Part shown: in pieces, positions 7,490-9,384 of the stretch
How positions within the stretch are numbered: position 1 is the stretch's first letter
How the letters are laid out: each line of letters opens with the position of its first letter
Assembly: GCA_019241095.1 (NCBI GenBank)
Contig: JAFAXJ010000178.1
Span: 1-9,384 of the forward strand
Length of the DNA: 9,384 nt
Direction of reading: 5' to 3'
Origin: Verrucomicrobiota bacterium
GTDB taxonomy: Bacteria; Verrucomicrobiota; Verrucomicrobiia; Chthoniobacterales; JAFAMB01
Position numbers and translations under genes: made by a program
Notes under the pieces: generated by a model
What the model saw: the letters and a program-made list of their open reading frames with translations, nothing else
Told to the model about the DNA's origin: nothing
Database searches by the model: none

Positions 7490-8343
7490 TTTCCAGCGAA
7501 GGCTCCGCCGTTTGGTTAGCTTTGGACGAAGCGTGGCAGCCGTCACCTCAACTGCCAAGGAGAGTGGAGTTGAGCCAGTATGGGAAACAGCTCCGGTTTA
7601 TAACATCAAAGAAAAGGATCGAACGTTTTTATGAGGAGTTTGCTCAATTTTTTCGGCCCTATTTTCTATCCGGCTCCGGTGATTTCCATCATCTGACGGC
7701 CGCATTTATTCGTCAGTTCAAAGATCCTTTTGCGATTGTATCATTTGATAACCATCCTGATTGGGATATTCGACCTCCTAAATGGTCTTGTGGTGCCTGG
7801 GTTAATCGAGCACTGGAACAGAGAAATGTAGCGCGAGTTTCTGTTTGGGGTTGCGGCAGTTTTGAATGCCAGTTGCCTTGGCGGCTTCTCGGAAACCGGG
7901 ACGCCTGCAAACAAAACCGACTTTGGGTAGCTCCTTGGAGAAGGTTCAAGTTTTATCCTGATTGGTTACATCCAATCAGTAAGGTAGACTGGAAGCAGCA
8001 ATTTGGGACTTACCTCAGAAATATCCCCGAAAGTAAAGTGTATGTCACGGTCGACCTCGATTGCTTGAACGCTAAGGATGCGGTCACCAATTGGGAGCCC
8101 GGTGATTTTTCGTTGGACGATGTTACCTGGGCGCTTTCCCGGCTCCGGTCATTAAAGACCATCATTGGCGGCGATCTTTGCGGCGCCTATTCTCCAATGC
8201 GATACGCGAGTCGTTTCCAAGAGTTGGCCGCGCGATTCGACCATCCTGCTAGAAAAGGGATTTCGCTCGAAGAGGCATGCACGGTTAATTTACAAGCTTA
8301 CAAGAAGATTTGGCCGGCTTTGACCGGTACTCAAAGTGTTTAG
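7486..8343 (+). CDS. Divergent arginase-fold metallohydrolase
   Basis: Predicted cytosolic 285-aa protein of the arginase/agmatinase (ureohydrolase) superfamily, also similar in outline to UPF0489 proteins. The binuclear metal motifs appear in canonical order: GSGDFHH (63-69) for GGDHS, SFDNHPDWD (86-94) for the D-x-H-x-D motif, and VTVDLDCL (187-194) for S-x-D-x-D. Candidate ligands are therefore His68 or His69, Asp88, His90, Asp92, Asp190 and Asp192. NWEPGDFSLDD (202-212) fits the arginase stretch that follows. The late motif that carries the guanidinium-binding glutamate in arginases reads IIGGDLCGAY (226-235), with no evident glutamate, so arginine or agmatine may not be its substrate. 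It overlaps the acyltransferase by four bases. Function is unknown; a C-N hydrolase acting on an amide or amidine is the natural guess. Confidence 0.84.
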   Translation: MISSEGSAVWLALDEAWQPSPQLPRRVELSQYGKQLRFITSKKRIERFYEEFAQFFRPYFLSGSGDFHHLTAAFIRQFKDPFAIVSFDNHPDWDIRPPKWSCGAWVNRALEQRNVARVSVWGCGSFECQLPWRLLGNRDACKQNRLWVAPWRRFKFYPDWLHPISKVDWKQQFGTYLRNIPESKVYVTVDLDCLNAKDAVTNWEPGDFSLDDVTWALSRLRSLKTIIGGDLCGAYSPMRYASRFQELAARFDHPARKGISLEEACTVNLQAYKKIWPALTGTQSV

Positions 8344-8416
8344 TAGGTTGACGTGTTTCGTCGCAATCGGTATTAGGTTTCTTAGATTGTTCCCCGTCCG
8401 TTGGATTCACTCAAAG

Positions 8417-9205
8417 ATGAAAATAATTGCCATCATACATTGTTTTGCACATGCTGTACTTTCCCGTGGGCGCTTTCTTTCGGGCCGATCGGTGAGATTA
8501 CGGCATCGGTTCCTCTTTCGGTTTATCGTTCTCGCCACGGGTGAAATATCGAAAAAAGGCTTGCTCGCTTTTGTTCTCCTGATTTTTGCTTTCGCCTTAC
8601 CGTTGCGGCCTCTATCAATCAATGCGGCGCCGCTTGTACTAACTCTTGGCGCGCAACACTTCACGGATGGTCAAAAACCGGTCGGTCCTGGTACGTTCGA
8701 TACAGTGGCGGCTGGCGAACCTGCTCCGTTTAATGCGTTTATCGGATCCAATGTGACAGGGCCAAACTTCTCGGCAACATGGGGCTACAGCTATTCGGCT
8801 CCACCTTCAATCGCCGCGGCAACGCTGACACTTGGGATTGTGGATGGGGATTCCAAGGCGTCTAATCACACGGTGGCTTTATTTAGGCTCAATGGGCTGG
8901 ACCTTACTTCATCCTTGAATACTGTCTTCCAAGGTCATGGGGGGTCTTTGGGAGAATATGATGTCTACACGTTGCAACTCCCGGGCTCCACCTTCGGAGC
9001 GCTCGAATCAGGGTCAGTAAGTTTTTTACTTACTCTGCAGGGCCCTGGCCTTGGTGTCCTAGGGCCAACGCCGTTTCTGGGCGCCGGGTTCGATTTCTCG
9101 ACTTTGGTCCTGAATCCCGTTCCGGAACCAGCCCCCTTGGTGTCGGTGTTCACAGGGGTTTTTATACTGGGATACAGGTCTTCACGTCGGCGGTTCACAA
9201 CATAG
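8417..9205 (+). CDS. PEP-CTERM sorting domain protein, start uncertain
   Basis: Predicted exported surface protein. The C-terminus reads VPEP, a hydrophobic stretch (APLVSVFTGVFILGY) and the basic tail RSSRRR. This is the PEP-CTERM signal recognised by an exosortase in the inner membrane; no exosortase is in this window. The mature part, from the Ala-Pro coded around 8627, is glycine, serine and threonine rich with alternating hydrophobic residues, as in beta-sandwich surface domains; no catalytic motif is seen. The signal peptide core (GLLAFVLLIFAFALPL) is coded at 8558-8605, far downstream of ATG 8417, leaving about 47 basic, poorly conserved-looking residues before it. Alternatives in frame are GTG 8336 (overlapping the previous gene by 8 bases), GTG 8492 and TTG 8561. 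A frameshift in the A-run at 8552-8557 is another possibility. ATG 8417 is a compromise, not a firm call. Confidence 0.8.
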   Translation: MKIIAIIHCFAHAVLSRGRFLSGRSVRLRHRFLFRFIVLATGEISKKGLLAFVLLIFAFALPLRPLSINAAPLVLTLGAQHFTDGQKPVGPGTFDTVAAGEPAPFNAFIGSNVTGPNFSATWGYSYSAPPSIAAATLTLGIVDGDSKASNHTVALFRLNGLDLTSSLNTVFQGHGGSLGEYDVYTLQLPGSTFGALESGSVSFLLTLQGPGLGVLGPTPFLGAGFDFSTLVLNPVPEPAPLVSVFTGVFILGYRSSRRRFTT

Positions 9206-9225
9206 GTCGCGTTTCCGAGACGATT

Positions 9226-9240
9226 CGGGTCGAAAACCCG
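9226..9240 (+). terminator. Hairpin after the PEP-CTERM gene, possible terminator
   Basis: CGGGT (9226-9230) pairs perfectly with ACCCG (9236-9240) around a CGAAA loop, 21 bases after the stop codon. No thymine run follows, so it would be a poor intrinsic terminator. A second hairpin, GCCGG (9309-9313) with CCGGC (9323-9327), is followed by TTT. I see no gene in the final 179 bases. Confidence 0.25.
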
Positions 9241-9384
9241 TATGTGTGTCTGCCTGTTTTGGTTGACCTCTATGGGTTATGACCAAATCCGCAACGAGAC
9301 GAGCTATTGCCGGACGGATCTGCCGGCTTTAAGGTGGGGGAAACGTTCCAATGCTATGTAGACTCCATCTTGCCCGGAAGGACG

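Noticed and set aside
8336..8416. GTG 8336 as start of the PEP-CTERM protein, overlapping the arginase-fold gene by 8 bases
   Set aside because: It would place about 70 residues before the signal peptide core, which an exported protein is unlikely to carry.
9278..9384. Possible start of another gene at the right edge
   Set aside because: The ATG frames near 9270-9280 stop within about 30 codons and resemble nothing known.

Overview
The window looks like chromosomal DNA of a free-living Gram-negative bacterium. It has a periplasmic-binding-protein ABC importer, a protein with a PEP-CTERM sorting signal, roughly balanced base composition, and almost no strong Shine-Dalgarno sequences before the genes. 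PEP-CTERM proteins occur in Verrucomicrobiota, Planctomycetota, some Proteobacteria and Cyanobacteria. I lean towards a soil Verrucomicrobiota-like organism, but this is a weak inference. All eight convincing genes lie on the + strand, and no RNA gene, insertion sequence, CRISPR array or long repeat is visible. No gene-free stretch exceeds 300 bases.

Region 1 (about 1-3162) is a complete glutamate/aspartate ABC importer in the order gltI-gltJ-gltK-gltL: binding protein, two permeases, ATPase. The last three genes are packed with a 1-nt gap and a 4-nt ATGA overlap. The sequences are close to enterobacterial GltIJKL, but the position equivalent to a ligand-contacting histidine of the E. coli/Shigella binding protein is phenylalanine. 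Region 2 (3163-5032) is a possible promoter followed by an MFS transporter of the metabolite:H+ symporter type, with a soluble insertion of about 110 residues between TM9 and TM10.

Region 3 (5033-8343) is the least ordinary part. A histidine-box membrane desaturase is preceded by a plausible promoter and a palindrome near its predicted transcription start. It is followed by a FemAB/GNAT-like N-acyltransferase overlapping, by ATGA, a divergent arginase-fold protein that keeps the full set of candidate metal ligands. Desaturase, acyltransferase and amidinohydrolase/amidohydrolase-like enzyme suggest an undescribed route that makes or modifies an amide-linked acyl product; the product cannot be read from sequence.

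Region 4 (8344-9384) holds a PEP-CTERM protein, probably exported and processed by an exosortase, whose start codon is unclear. The A-rich stretch before its signal peptide may hide a frameshift or a lost start. The last 179 bases hold only weak hairpins.
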